DNA of 35,397 nt from Gnetum montanum. Taxonomy: Eukaryota; Streptophyta; Gnetopsida; Gnetales; Gnetaceae. The stretch's first letter is position 1. Each line of letters begins with the position of its first letter. Location: NCBI GenBank assembly GCA_015680685.1, contig MNCI01021031.1:220718-256114 (forward strand), read 5' to 3'. The notes beneath the pieces were generated by a model. It did not search any database. It was not told the DNA's origin and worked only from the letters and a program-made list of their open reading frames with translations. Positions 9,422 to 19,000 of the stretch are shown in pieces. Made by a program: the position numbers and the translations under genes.

Positions 9422-9765
9422 TAACAGTACTGCATACCTTATCTTTGCTTCTGCTGTAATTTCTTATGCTGTCTCTGTGCATTTGCTTCAGAACCTACCC
9501 CTGCCTAAGCTGCTATACATCATCAATCAATTAATCATGGCTTCTGCTGCTTAGATACACAATCTCTTCCATGGATATTCTTCTAAACATGAAGATCTCC
9601 AACATTTACGATCATTACTAAGATGTCACACATGATGCAGATGAGCAGCTTATTCACTTCTTTCGTTCCAAAATTTCCCAGCCCCAACCAAAGCACAAAT
9701 CAGGTAACAACTTCCATTCTGCTCCTCAATCTATGTATTTTATTGGGCTTTGTTCACTTATCTGC
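9422..9765 (+). pseudogene. Dead copy of the receptor 5' UTR, exon 1 and start of intron 1
   Basis: The segment aligns with 15930-16270 of the intact receptor. Shared points include AGTACTGCATACC, TCTGTGCATTTGCTTC, CCCTGCCTA, ATCAATCA..ATCATGGCTT and the exon end TTTCCCAGCCCCAACCAAAG, followed by a splice donor at 9704 (CAG|GTAAC). The start codon at 9537-9539 is kept but runs into TAG after five codons (MASAA*). The middle of the exon differs by several indels. Intron sequence (CTCCTCAATCTATGTATTTTATT) matches until about 9765. No NB-ARC or LRR exon follows before the LINE, so this is a 5' fragment of a former tandem copy. Confidence 0.8.
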
Positions 9766-9910
9766 AGATAAATACAAAGTTCGTTTTAAATTATGTAATT
9801 TGCTTACCATCGATTCAAGGAAAACAATCGCAAGGTTCCTGATTGGGCCTGCATATTAATTACAGGATTATTGGACGGATAACTGTGTTGAGCATAGAAA
9901 AAGCCATGTT

Positions 9911-10258
9911 GGCTTTGTTGATGGATACGACAGGGTTTGAAAAAAAAAACCTGGCATTTGGAACAAAGATTCTGCCTGCCGGCCCCTGATGTCTTGTATT
10001 TTGGCTTTGTTCAGAAATACATGGATAAAAAATGTTTGAAATAAAAATTCCATTTAGGTTACTTAAATTGTTTTTTTCCACCCTTTGACTGAATCAATTT
10101 GAAGGCAAAATTGCAAAATAATTGCCGGATATTATGCAATGGGTAGGTATCTTATATAAAGATAAAAAATTGCGGTTGCATTTCTCTGAAAACAACGGTT
10201 TCAAGAAAGGACTGGACCAAGCGTTACTAAGATCCATTGTACATTTGAGGAAGAACAT
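9911..10258. repeat. Receptor-upstream module, left copy
   Basis: Similar in order to 14640-15036 upstream of the intact receptor. Shared phrases are TTTGGCATTTGGAA, CTGCCGGCCCC, GAAATACATGGAT, TGTTTGAAAT, TTGCCGGATATTATGCAATG, AACGGTTTCAAG and TTTGAGGAAGAACAT. It sits between the dead exon 1 and the LINE, so it may be the upstream region of yet another lost receptor copy. It contains no gene I can support. Confidence 0.7.
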
Positions 10259-11395
10259 CATTGGTTCATGTTATTGTTAAAGGGGAAAGCAATGACTTCT
10301 CTACCTCATACGAGGAAGAAAGAAACGGACATAAGGGAGAGTGCTGGAAAATGTTAGACCTTGGGAGGAAAAAGAATCCCATGAAAAAAACCCATGAATG
10401 GCTGTGTTACGGCCTAAATAGTAAGGTAACTAAAATGAAATTTGCTCAAACATTTTTGCATCCATGCCACATTGAAGCCACGAAATTTAAAATTCTAAAT
10501 TAAAAAAAATTAACCCTGCTTTGTTAACCAGTTTTGATTAACTCAAGTTCCCTAAGTATGTACAAGGCCATCAGATTATGCGTGGAAAAATCAGCCGGTT
10601 ATGAAACTCTGTATGCTTTTTGTCCACATCAACCAGTTTGAGAGGTGGCTGCTTGGTAAAAACACAGAAACAAGAAAGAAACAGCTTGAAAGGTGAAGAG
10701 AAATAACAAAGATGCAGCTTGAAAGGTGAGTGCTTGGAAAGTGACTAGTACCTTTAAGAGGTGTGTATCTAGAAGGCTCTACTTAGAAACAAGAAACAAG
10801 CAGCTTGCCTATAGGATAACCACGAGTTGTGGGGGTGTTATGGTGCCAACCAGAATCATGGATCATGGGTCATGGTGTAGGAGAAAATAATATTTGGAAT
10901 ACCATGGATTGTGGTGAACTTGGGGTTTGAAACCTGCAATACCACAACTGGATCATGAGGTAGTAGTGAAACTGATTTTTGAAGATATTTTGAGATTTAC
11001 AAATCGAAATTTGATGATCTTTAATAGATTTACTATGAGATTCTCTACAACCTAGAATAAAAATAATAGTGTTTCTCTTTAACACAGATTGAATCAAAGT
11101 GGATGGTAACCTTTAGACTTCTGAAATGATTTGTGTTTGAACGGGAGTGCAGAAAATTGCAAGAAGTGATGATGGTGGCTTGTGGAAAATTGTCGTTGAA
11201 TTATTGATGAAGTGATGGAGCTGTCCCAGAACGTGAATTGATTAATGATGGAGTTGGATTTTAAAAACCATGGCAAGGTTTCTATGACTTCCTTATGGGC
11301 CTACGTATTGATTACATAACAGTAGGGCAAATAACCAGGTTGCCCAAAGAAAAGACAAACCATTATAAAAAGGTGTATGCTTTGTATGGACATGG
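10259..11395. other. Spacer before the LINE, no recognised gene
   Basis: Open frames on both strands (for example about 10261-10503 plus and 10870-11276 minus) show no family motif. Around 10635-10735 there are phrases such as GAGAGGTGGCTGC and CAGCTTGAAAGGTGA that resemble the region 15770-15870 upstream of the intact receptor. Confidence 0.45.
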
Positions 11396-11413
11396 CCTAC
11401 ACATAAAAGTTCA

Positions 11414-13480
11414 CTTCTATTTCTCCACCCTCTCCTTTTGGCAAGCTTTCTTTGCCACTACAGTTCATCATCATGCCACCTTATCCGACCATCTTCCTAT
11501 CTCCATATCTATTAAGATTCATGGTAGCCTTGACCGACAAAAATTTCATCTTTTCAGACTACACAACAACTGTTTTTCTTCCCCCACTACCCAACTTCTT
11601 CTCTCTAACTTTTGGAATGCCGAACCTAGGCCCCTAAATCAGACAAATTGGATTAACTGGTGGCATCGTGCTTCATGTCGAGTGCGAAACTTCGCTCGTT
11701 CATATGGTAAGACCGTGGTTGCTCAAGCCAAACATGAATACAACAAAATTCACCTCACTATTGAACATCTCACTAACAAACTAGCTCAAGATCCCTTCAA
11801 TACTCTAGTTCACGAGGAGCTAGCTAGAGCACGTGTTGCCTTCCAACATTGGGAAGTGTACCGAGCACAAAGTGCCTTAACTAAAAGTCGGCTCACTTGG
11901 TTAAATATTCAAGATGAACACTGTAAGAAATTTTTTAAATATCTTAATGCTGCTTCCCCTTCGCATGCTATTGACAAAATCTCATATGAGGGTACCACCA
12001 TTACTGACCACAATAGTATCCTGTCTTTTCTTAAGAACCACTACGAAACCCTTTTTGCTGCTACCCCAATGAACATCTCTTCGTTCAAGGCTGCCACCCC
12101 TGATTATCCTCGCCTTATTAATCCTACCATGCTACAAAGCCTTGACGTTGATATCACTCTAGCGGAGCTACAGGACGCTTGTTCCAAGTTAAGTCGAGGA
12201 AAGGCTCCTGGTTATGATGGGTTTCCAGTAGAATTTTTTCAAAATCATTGGGATTTGGTTGGCAAGGATCTTTTGCAGGTCATTAACGAGGCTCTCTTAA
12301 TTGGTTCCCTTGGGCCCAATCTAAATCAAGGGGTAATTCGTCTCCTCCCCAAGTCTGGGGATCTAACCGATATCTCCAATTGACATCCCATAACTCTTCT
12401 CAATTTAGTGTATAAAATTTGGGCGAAGTGCCTTGCCTTACGGCTGAAAAAAATTCTCAGTCAGATCATATCCCCTCAGCAAACAGGATTTGTTCCTAGT
12501 AGATATATTTTAGACAATGTGGTCGCGGCAAGGGAAGGTCTCAAGTGGGCTGAGGATGATGGACAAGATATTCTCCTAGTGAAACTAGATTATGCCAAGG
12601 CTTATGACCACATTAAGTGGGATTTTATCTTGCAGACTATGACCAAACTGGGTTTTGGACCCAAGTTCTTGCCTATGGTGAAATGCTTATTCTCAGAAGC
12701 TACTGCAAGAATTGCCACTACCTTCGGCATTACCTCTCCCTTTCCAATACATAGGTTTGTGCGCCAAGGTTGTCCTCTCGCCCCCTATCTCTTTATCATT
12801 GCATCAGACTTTCTTTGTCATCAAATTAACTTGGACATTCAAACTAAAGTTCTCACTGGGGTTAGCCTTTCCTCCTCTCAACAACAGCTTCTCAATATGC
12901 ACTTTGCCGATGACTCCTTTTTTCTAGTTCCTTTGGTGTCTTCTCCACCATGGTCTTCCTATCGAAAAACATCTAGAATATCTTGGGATTCCTAATCCCA
13001 CTTGCCCTCTATGTGGTGGACAAGATGACTTTGTCCATGTGTTTTGGCAATGTCCCTTTGCTCAACATGTGTGGCAGTGGACTTCTAAAGCTTTTCCATC
13101 CTACAAGCTATCTCAAGAGGATGCCATATTCAGATTCTTGATCATTACTTCTACCAATCTTAATTTTCTGTGGAAAGTTATTAGGCCTACTATTTTATAT
13201 TATATTTGGAAGCGAAGATGCAATGTTCTATTTCAAAAGACAGAGTATTCTAACAAATGTTTGCTTACCAGGTTGGAGATGTTGCAGATCTTTCGCCTCA
13301 CCTATTTTCAACTCACATCTCAAGCATCCAAGTTCAATATGGATAGTCATCAATTGGTTCATCTCCTGCAGCTATGGGAAAGACCTATGTGTTTCAGTTA
13401 CACTTAGCATCAGTAATCTCTGCAAAGAAGTTTTCCCTTTTATTATGTGGATTCACCATTGGCATTCCCTCTATCCTTAA
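11414..13480 (+). pseudogene. LINE ORF2 remnant: endonuclease tail, reverse transcriptase, RT zinc-binding domain
   Basis: The first residues give the end of an endonuclease/exonuclease/phosphatase domain (HHHATLSDHLPISISI at about 11470-11510). A linker helix region and the RT follow: LSRGKAPGYDGFPVEFF, then HPITLLNLVYKIWAKCLALR, QTGFVPSRYILDNV, LVKLDYAKAYDHIKWDFI, RQGCPLAPYLFIIASD and the catalytic block HFADDS at about 12898-12915. The next part, CPLCGGQDDFVHVFWQCPFA (12999-13058), is the zinc-binding domain that usually follows the RT in plant LINEs. Breaks are TGA at 12381-12383 where Trp is expected (ISN*HPI), and a deletion plus frameshift near 12925-12960 that joins the RT palm straight to the zinc-binding domain. 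The first 40 residues of the open frame from 11295 are flank, not LINE. Confidence 0.88.
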
Positions 13481-13589
13481 TTGAGAGCTCTTTGCCTCAT
13501 CTAATTCTATGTCATTCTATTTTGTAAAAAGCCAGTCTATGCCAACATTTGGTTGTGCCCCAACTTGGGGTACCTCCTCTAATACTCGT

Positions 13590-13746
13590 NCAGAACATGA
13601 ATTGATGAAGTGATTGAGCTGTCCCAGAACGTGAATTGATGGAGTTGGATTTTAAAAACCATGGCAAGGTTTCTATGACTTCCTTATGGGCCTACGTATT
13701 GATTACATAACAGTAGGGCNAGGGGTCCGACACCCCCCGGCCCCGC
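13590..13746. other. N-bounded assembly patch repeating the LINE's 5' flank
   Basis: Single Ns stand at 13590 and 13720. The bases between them repeat the LINE's left flank (about 11199-11328), with a 7-base deletion (GAATTGATGGAG against GAATTGATTAATGATGGAG) and a few substitutions. The short GC-rich piece 13721-13746 then leads into the second target copy. It is probably a contig from another allele or a paralogue set into the gap, not a true local repeat. Confidence 0.7.
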
Positions 13747-13764
13747 CCTACACATAAAAGTTCA

Positions 13765-14273
13765 TACCTTTATGAAAGCATACACTGTTCTTGGTTACTG
13801 TTATAGAACTGTAAATGATTTGTCTTTACTTAAGCAGATTAAACCACATGCAGTATTTTATGACTTGTCTTTGGATTCATCTTTTATGGCTTAACCCGAG
13901 TAGTAGCAGTAGGACCAGCAAGTATGAATAAGATCTAAAGCAATAAAATATTGTAATGTAATGAGCGATTTGGTGCTAACATAATTAAATAATAAAAATG
14001 AAATCTTAAGTTGAAGCTGTAATAGAAGACTTTTAAACATCAAAGTTATCAGTCTCACTTAGGTTTTAATATTTATTTTCAATGCAATGTTTTACAACGG
14101 TATTTCTCTCAGTTTTGCTTTGCTGAAGCAAAGGTTTCTTCATATTTATCATTTATCAGTGTTGATTGAATAGGACGTATCAATTTTGCTTTGGTTTAAA
14201 TTTTTTGTTTCCGCAACTGATTTTGATTTTCTATCACCCTTACAATACCCACGGTCGATCTTAAGCGCTAAAA
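13765..14273. other. Spacer, no recognised feature
   Basis: AT-rich sequence without coding signal, repeats of note or retroelement ends. Confidence 0.5.
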
Positions 14274-14498
14274 ATGCCACTGGCCTTAAACATTCATAAA
14301 TATTTCCTGATGCAATTTGGTGATGTTCCGAAAACGATTATCTCACAAATTTTCCACGCTTTAACGGACGAGGTTCTGCATACGATTTCTCGGAAAATCC
14401 AGCAACCTCAAGAAATGAAATTTAAAAAGAAAATGATGTTTACAATGCTGGTCGAACCATCAAGCCCAATTCCCGCAATGGGGAATGCTGACCAGTAA
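14274..14498 (+). other. Small open frame of uncertain status
   Basis: A 74-residue frame starting MPLALNIHKYFLMQFGDVPK and containing a predicted amphipathic stretch (IISQIFHALTDEVLHTISRK) and a Pro-rich end. It has more CpG-containing codons than its surroundings, which hints at former coding use. I recognise no family. It lies just before the 84-bp repeat upstream of the receptor. It could be a stray exon, a short unknown gene or chance. Confidence 0.2.
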
Positions 14499-14502
14499 AT
14501 TT

Positions 14503-14755
14503 AAGCATTGGGCACAATCCACATTCAACTTTGGTTTTATTTAGAAAAAGTTTGGCATCTGGAACGTCTAGCTGCCGGCCCCACCCCATTAAGCATTGGG
14601 CACAATCCACATTCAACTTTGGTTTTATTTAGAAAAAGTTTGGCATCTGGAAGATTCTAGCTGCCGGCCCCATTAACCATTAGGCACAATCCACATTCAA
14701 CTTTGGTTTTATTTAGAAAAAGTTTGGCATCTGGAAGATTTTAGCTGCCGGCCCC
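14503..14755. repeat. 84-bp tandem repeat, three copies
   Basis: Three units, each opening with a variant of TTAAGCATTGGGCACAATCC and closing with AGCTGCCGGCCCC, occupy about 14503-14583, 14588-14671 and 14672-14755. A single diverged half-unit is present in the left copy of the module at about 9940-9988. The GC-rich end CTGCCGGCCCC stands out in an AT-rich region. Confidence 0.85.
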
Positions 14756-15036
14756 ATCGACATCTTGGATGTTGGCCTTGTTTTAAAATACATGGATGTA
14801 CAAATGTTTGAAATGAAAATTTCATTTTGGTTACTTAATGTTTGTTTTTTTTCCATGCTTTGAACCCAATCAATCAAAGCAAACTTGCAAAAGAATTGCC
14901 GGATATTATGCAATGAAGGTATCTTACATGAAGAGAGTAAAGAGTTTATGTTAACATTTCTTGGCAAAGAACGGTTTCAAGCAGAGATTGGACCCAAGGT
15001 TTACAAAGATTATGGTAAATTTGAGGAAGAACATTG
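14756..15036. repeat. Receptor-upstream module, right copy
   Basis: Continues from the 84-bp repeat with the phrases shared with 9990-10258: AATACATGGAT, TGTTTGAAAT, TTGCCGGATATTATGCAATG, AACGGTTTCAAG and TTTGAGGAAGAACAT. The order and orientation are the same in both copies. Confidence 0.75.
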
Positions 15037-16058
15037 TTAGGTGATTGTAAATTTAAATTTAACAATGAGATGTTAGTTTAATGATAAAGAGAAATAAAAA
15101 TAATTTTGAAACTGATGCAATAGATGGAACTAAACCTTGTGGAAATAGAAAAGAAAAAAAAACATACATCAGTGTATCACCGCCAAAATACTCAAGTTCT
15201 TCTCAAAATTCTAAAAACAACTTGCAAAGACCCCATTGGTTGGAAAGCTATGCATCAATGGAGATGAGAACATGAAAACACATTTTAGAATGATTTCTAA
15301 CATGTCAGTTTATTGAGAAATCTTTCCAGAAAATAAGTAAAGGAGACCAATTTATATTTTTTATGAATTTTTATATATTTCTATGATCTAAAAGTGATTG
15401 TTGCAAAAGGATTGGCCATCCTACTGAAACAGTATGGAAATCCATCAACTTTGGCTGCCCTAATCAATGTAATACCTATTGAGAAGAGGTGCACCAGATT
15501 GACCCACCATCCCTGCCAAAATATTGAATATTTAACCGTCACGCCAAGCATGTAGTGGAATGCTATGGTAAAATATTTTTCATATTGTGCATAAGAGACT
15601 CTCAGTCTGCCATAAATGCAATAGTTTCTAAACATTACATTTTGTTTGTCTTCACCGTGTATTTTTTGGGAATTCAACACGTCTCCACTACGTTTTTTTT
15701 TTTTTAATTTCACATCGGATTGCTGGAACGCAACACCCAGAAACAACAAAGAAGCAGGTTAAGAGATAAGTTTTTGGAAAGCGCGTGGCTGCTTTCAGAG
15801 GTGGGTTCCCACAAAGTAATAAGCAATATGTCCAAACAAGAAACGACAACGCACTGGCTTGAGAGGTAGGTGCCCTAAAGGCAACCCTGACCTCCAATAA
15901 TTGCTTTGCACCACTATTTTTCTTTCCCAATAGTAGTACTGCATACCTTCTTGTGCTTGCGCTTCTTCTGTTGTTTCTCTTGCGCTTTCTGTTTCTGTGC
16001 ATTTGCTTCTTCAAGCCCTGTCCCTGCCTAGTTGCTGTTTTTCATCGATCAATCAATC
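15037..16058 (+). promoter_or_regulatory. Upstream region and 5' UTR of the receptor
   Basis: No convincing gene is present. Minus-strand frames at 15381-15749 and 15688-16014 overlap the segment conserved with the dead exon 1 copy and look like shadows. Sequence shared with the dead copy begins near 15930 and probably marks the transcribed 5' UTR and proximal promoter. Several AT-rich TATA-like stretches lie further up (about 15345-15380), too far to assign with confidence. Confidence 0.4.
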
Positions 16059-19000
16059 ATGGCTTTCTTCCATGGATCTTCCTCTTCTTCCAAGAATCAT
16101 AAAGAATATCTTGGCCATTTAAAATCATTGTTCGAAGATTTACCAGGGGACGCAGAGGAGCTTCTTATTAAATTCTTTCACTCCAAATTTCCCAGCCCCA
16201 ACCAAAGCGCAAGTCAGGTAAAAACTTTCATTTGGCTCCTGGATCTGTGTATTTTATTCGGCTTTATGGTGTGGTGTGGTCGATGTTAAGTTTAAGCTTT
16301 TGCAACTTTTTAAATATTTGTCTGCCCAAACCAAAGCACAAATCAGGTAAAAAATTTTGGCTCCTGGATCTGTGTATTTTATTCAGCTTTATGGTGTGGT
16401 GTGGTCGATGTTAAGTTTAAGTTTTTGCAACTTTTTAAATATTTGTCTGCCCCAACCAAAGCACAAATCAGGTAAAAACTTTCATTTGGATCCTGGATCT
16501 GTGTATTTTATTCAGCTTTATGGTGTGGTGTGGTCGATGTTAAGTTTAAGTTTTTGCAACTTTTTAAATATTTGTCTGTCAGAATCCTGCGGTTCAGGGT
16601 CAGCCTGGCACAAAACCAAGCTTTTTAGACAGAGCTAAGCCATGGGCCAATAAAGTAGGGAACATGGCTATAGACAAGGTAAGCAGGTTTAATACTTGCA
16701 ATATTTTAAATACATTAAACATAGGTAGACTATTGCTAAAACGCTATAGCATGTGGATTTAATAGATGCTTAGAATCTATCAACATAATATAGTTTTAGT
16801 TTCAGTTTAAGTTTGATTTTAGTTCTGGGTTATATACACGGGCGTTGAATGTTGAATATTGAATAGATCCAACTTTTCTAGGATCTAACCAAGATAGCCT
16901 CAGAAGCTCTCAAGATGGTTGGTGCTGCCAGCCCAGTTTTATGTGCACTGGTTTTTGTGGGAGTGGCATTAGAAAGGACTCTTGCGGTGAACCCAAATGA
17001 AGAAAAGTGTTTAAAACTTGTGGCTATGATGGGCGCCACTATAATAAGCCTCAGAGATATAAGGCATAGCAACGAGCATGTTTGGAAGAATGCTTTACAA
17101 ATAGTTTTGGAGAACTGTATACTCTGTTGTGGTTACCTTGAGGCATCCAGAATCTCCAAGTAAGTCTTTCTATGAAACTGAAGTGATCCCTGAGTCTCTT
17201 TGCATTTATTTTTAAGATAAACAAATAAATTTCAACTGGTTAAGTTGTTTTCACTAGTTTGTTAATTACTATAATACATATCCCTGAGTCTCTTTGCATT
17301 TATTTTTAAGATAAACAAATAAATTTCAACTGGTTGAGTTGTTTTCACTAGTTTGTTAATTACTATAATACATATATATAAATAGGATTAGGAATGCAAA
17401 GTCAATGGAACAGCAGATCCTTGAAGCACAACAAAGGTTCAACACCATTATGGCTTCTGTTAATTGCGCTGGCATTGTGGAAATTCAACAGAGAGAAAAC
17501 TACTATGTTGTACCCATTGATGATATCTTGGAAACTGAATTTACAGGTTAGTAATCATTGCTGTTAAGTTTAGTTTAAGAAAACCAAAATAACAATGTTG
17601 TTGTTTCATGACCAAGTTGTTCTTTTTCTGTTTTTAATTCAGTTGGTCTTCAAAAGCCTATTGAAGATGTGTGCAAATTACTGAGTATGAATGAAAAACA
17701 TCTGCCAGCCGTAGTGGTGATAATTTCAGGTTTGGGCGGAATGGGGAAAACTACCTTAGCTTCAGCTTCAATACAGAGGCTTGCCCCTTCATTAAATGAT
17801 TTCAAATTTTCAAGAGTACGTTTTGACAACACTGGCAGCAGGGACATTAAGATGCTACAACAACAGCTGGTAAACAACTTAACTGGAATGAAGCAAGAAT
17901 TTGGAAATACAGCAGATGGAAGATCAAAGTTGAAAGAAGTACTACAAAATACTAGTTCATTCATATTCATTGACAATGTCAATAACATTGTCATTGATGA
18001 TGTTGAAGAACTCCTCCCGAAAAGTCTTGTTTTGAATGATCAGACAAGTCTCAGAATTCTGATTACATCCAGGGATACAGACGTCAGGATCAAGGTTGGA
18101 AGGATTTTCAGAGTTGAAGAGTACCAAATACAGCGCTTGTGCAGTGATGATGCCAAGGAACTGTTATATAAAACTGTCATGGATTCCCTTGATGAGCAAT
18201 TCCCTGGTGAGGAGCAAAAGTTGGAAGAAGTTGAGAAATTATGTTGTGGCATTCCTATTCTTCTGCATCTCATAGGAACTCATCTTAGAGAAGACAGAAG
18301 CTTAGAATGCTACAATCAAATTATCGAAGAATTGCAAGAGGGAGATCTTTCTTCTTATTCATGCAGTCACGAGCGCATCCCTGATATTTTATTATTTGTT
18401 TACAAAAGAATGAAGCCTCGGTTGCAAAAAGCTTTTCTAGATATCTGCAGCGGTTTTTTAGATATTCTAAATCCCTACAGCGGGTTGTACCCCCGAAAAT
18501 TAAGTAACTGGGAGACTCTTAGTTGGACGATTGGAGAAAATGCATTGGAAAGCTTGTTGAAGAAGGGTCTTGTACAGAAAAAGGATGAAGAACCGATAGT
18601 TCATGATATTCTGATGACAATGATGCTAGATGAAATCAACAAATATTCTATTAAGAATACTGTAAATAAAAAGGTTTGGAAACATTAACTTTGTGTATTT
18701 ATCCCTCTAATTTCATTTAAAAGAATCATGACCCGTCATAATTTCATTTATTTTTTCTGAACTTGAAAGCTCGTTGGACTGACTTTTTTAACCTCGTGAT
18801 CTTTGTTTTGGTATAAAGGCCATCAAGGGAATAGAAAGGTACGTGGCATACGAAAAGGTCAGCGAAGTAGATTGTGAAGATCTGGATTTGCTGCATTCTT
18901 CCTTACGATTCCTCCGCATCGTCGACTGTTGCTCACATGTAAGAAAGAAATGCCAAGCCACGTTTTTTGCACTCCGAGCGCTGAGCGTGGAGGATTCTGC

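Larger units (their letters stand above)
11396..13764 (+). mobile_element. 5'-truncated L1-type LINE with 18-bp target duplication
   Basis: The 18 bases CCTACACATAAAAGTTCA occur at 11396-11413 and again at 13747-13764 and flank a LINE body starting at 11414. The body begins inside the endonuclease C-terminus and ends near 13589, where a single N interrupts it. The normal poly-A or simple-repeat tail is not visible. Between the body and the second target copy lies an N-bounded patch (13590-13746) that looks like misplaced flank. Direction, domain order and 5' truncation all fit target-primed reverse transcription. The element is dead (see the ORF2 entry). Confidence 0.85.

Noticed and set aside
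15381-16014. Minus-strand frames upstream of the receptor
   Set aside because: Part of this DNA is conserved with the dead exon 1 copy as 5' UTR. The predicted peptides are low complexity and match nothing I know.
16232-16638. Overlapping open frames with repeated LCILFSFMVWCGRC
   Set aside because: They come from the triplicated exon-end and intron unit and lie in intron 1 of the receptor.
18674-18818. Idea that the receptor ends at 18688 and the LRRs are a separate gene
   Set aside because: A phase-0 intron with GT at 18674 and AG at 18818 joins the NB-ARC to the LRRs without a stop, and an NLR is expected to carry both. The donor is weak, so RNA support would help.
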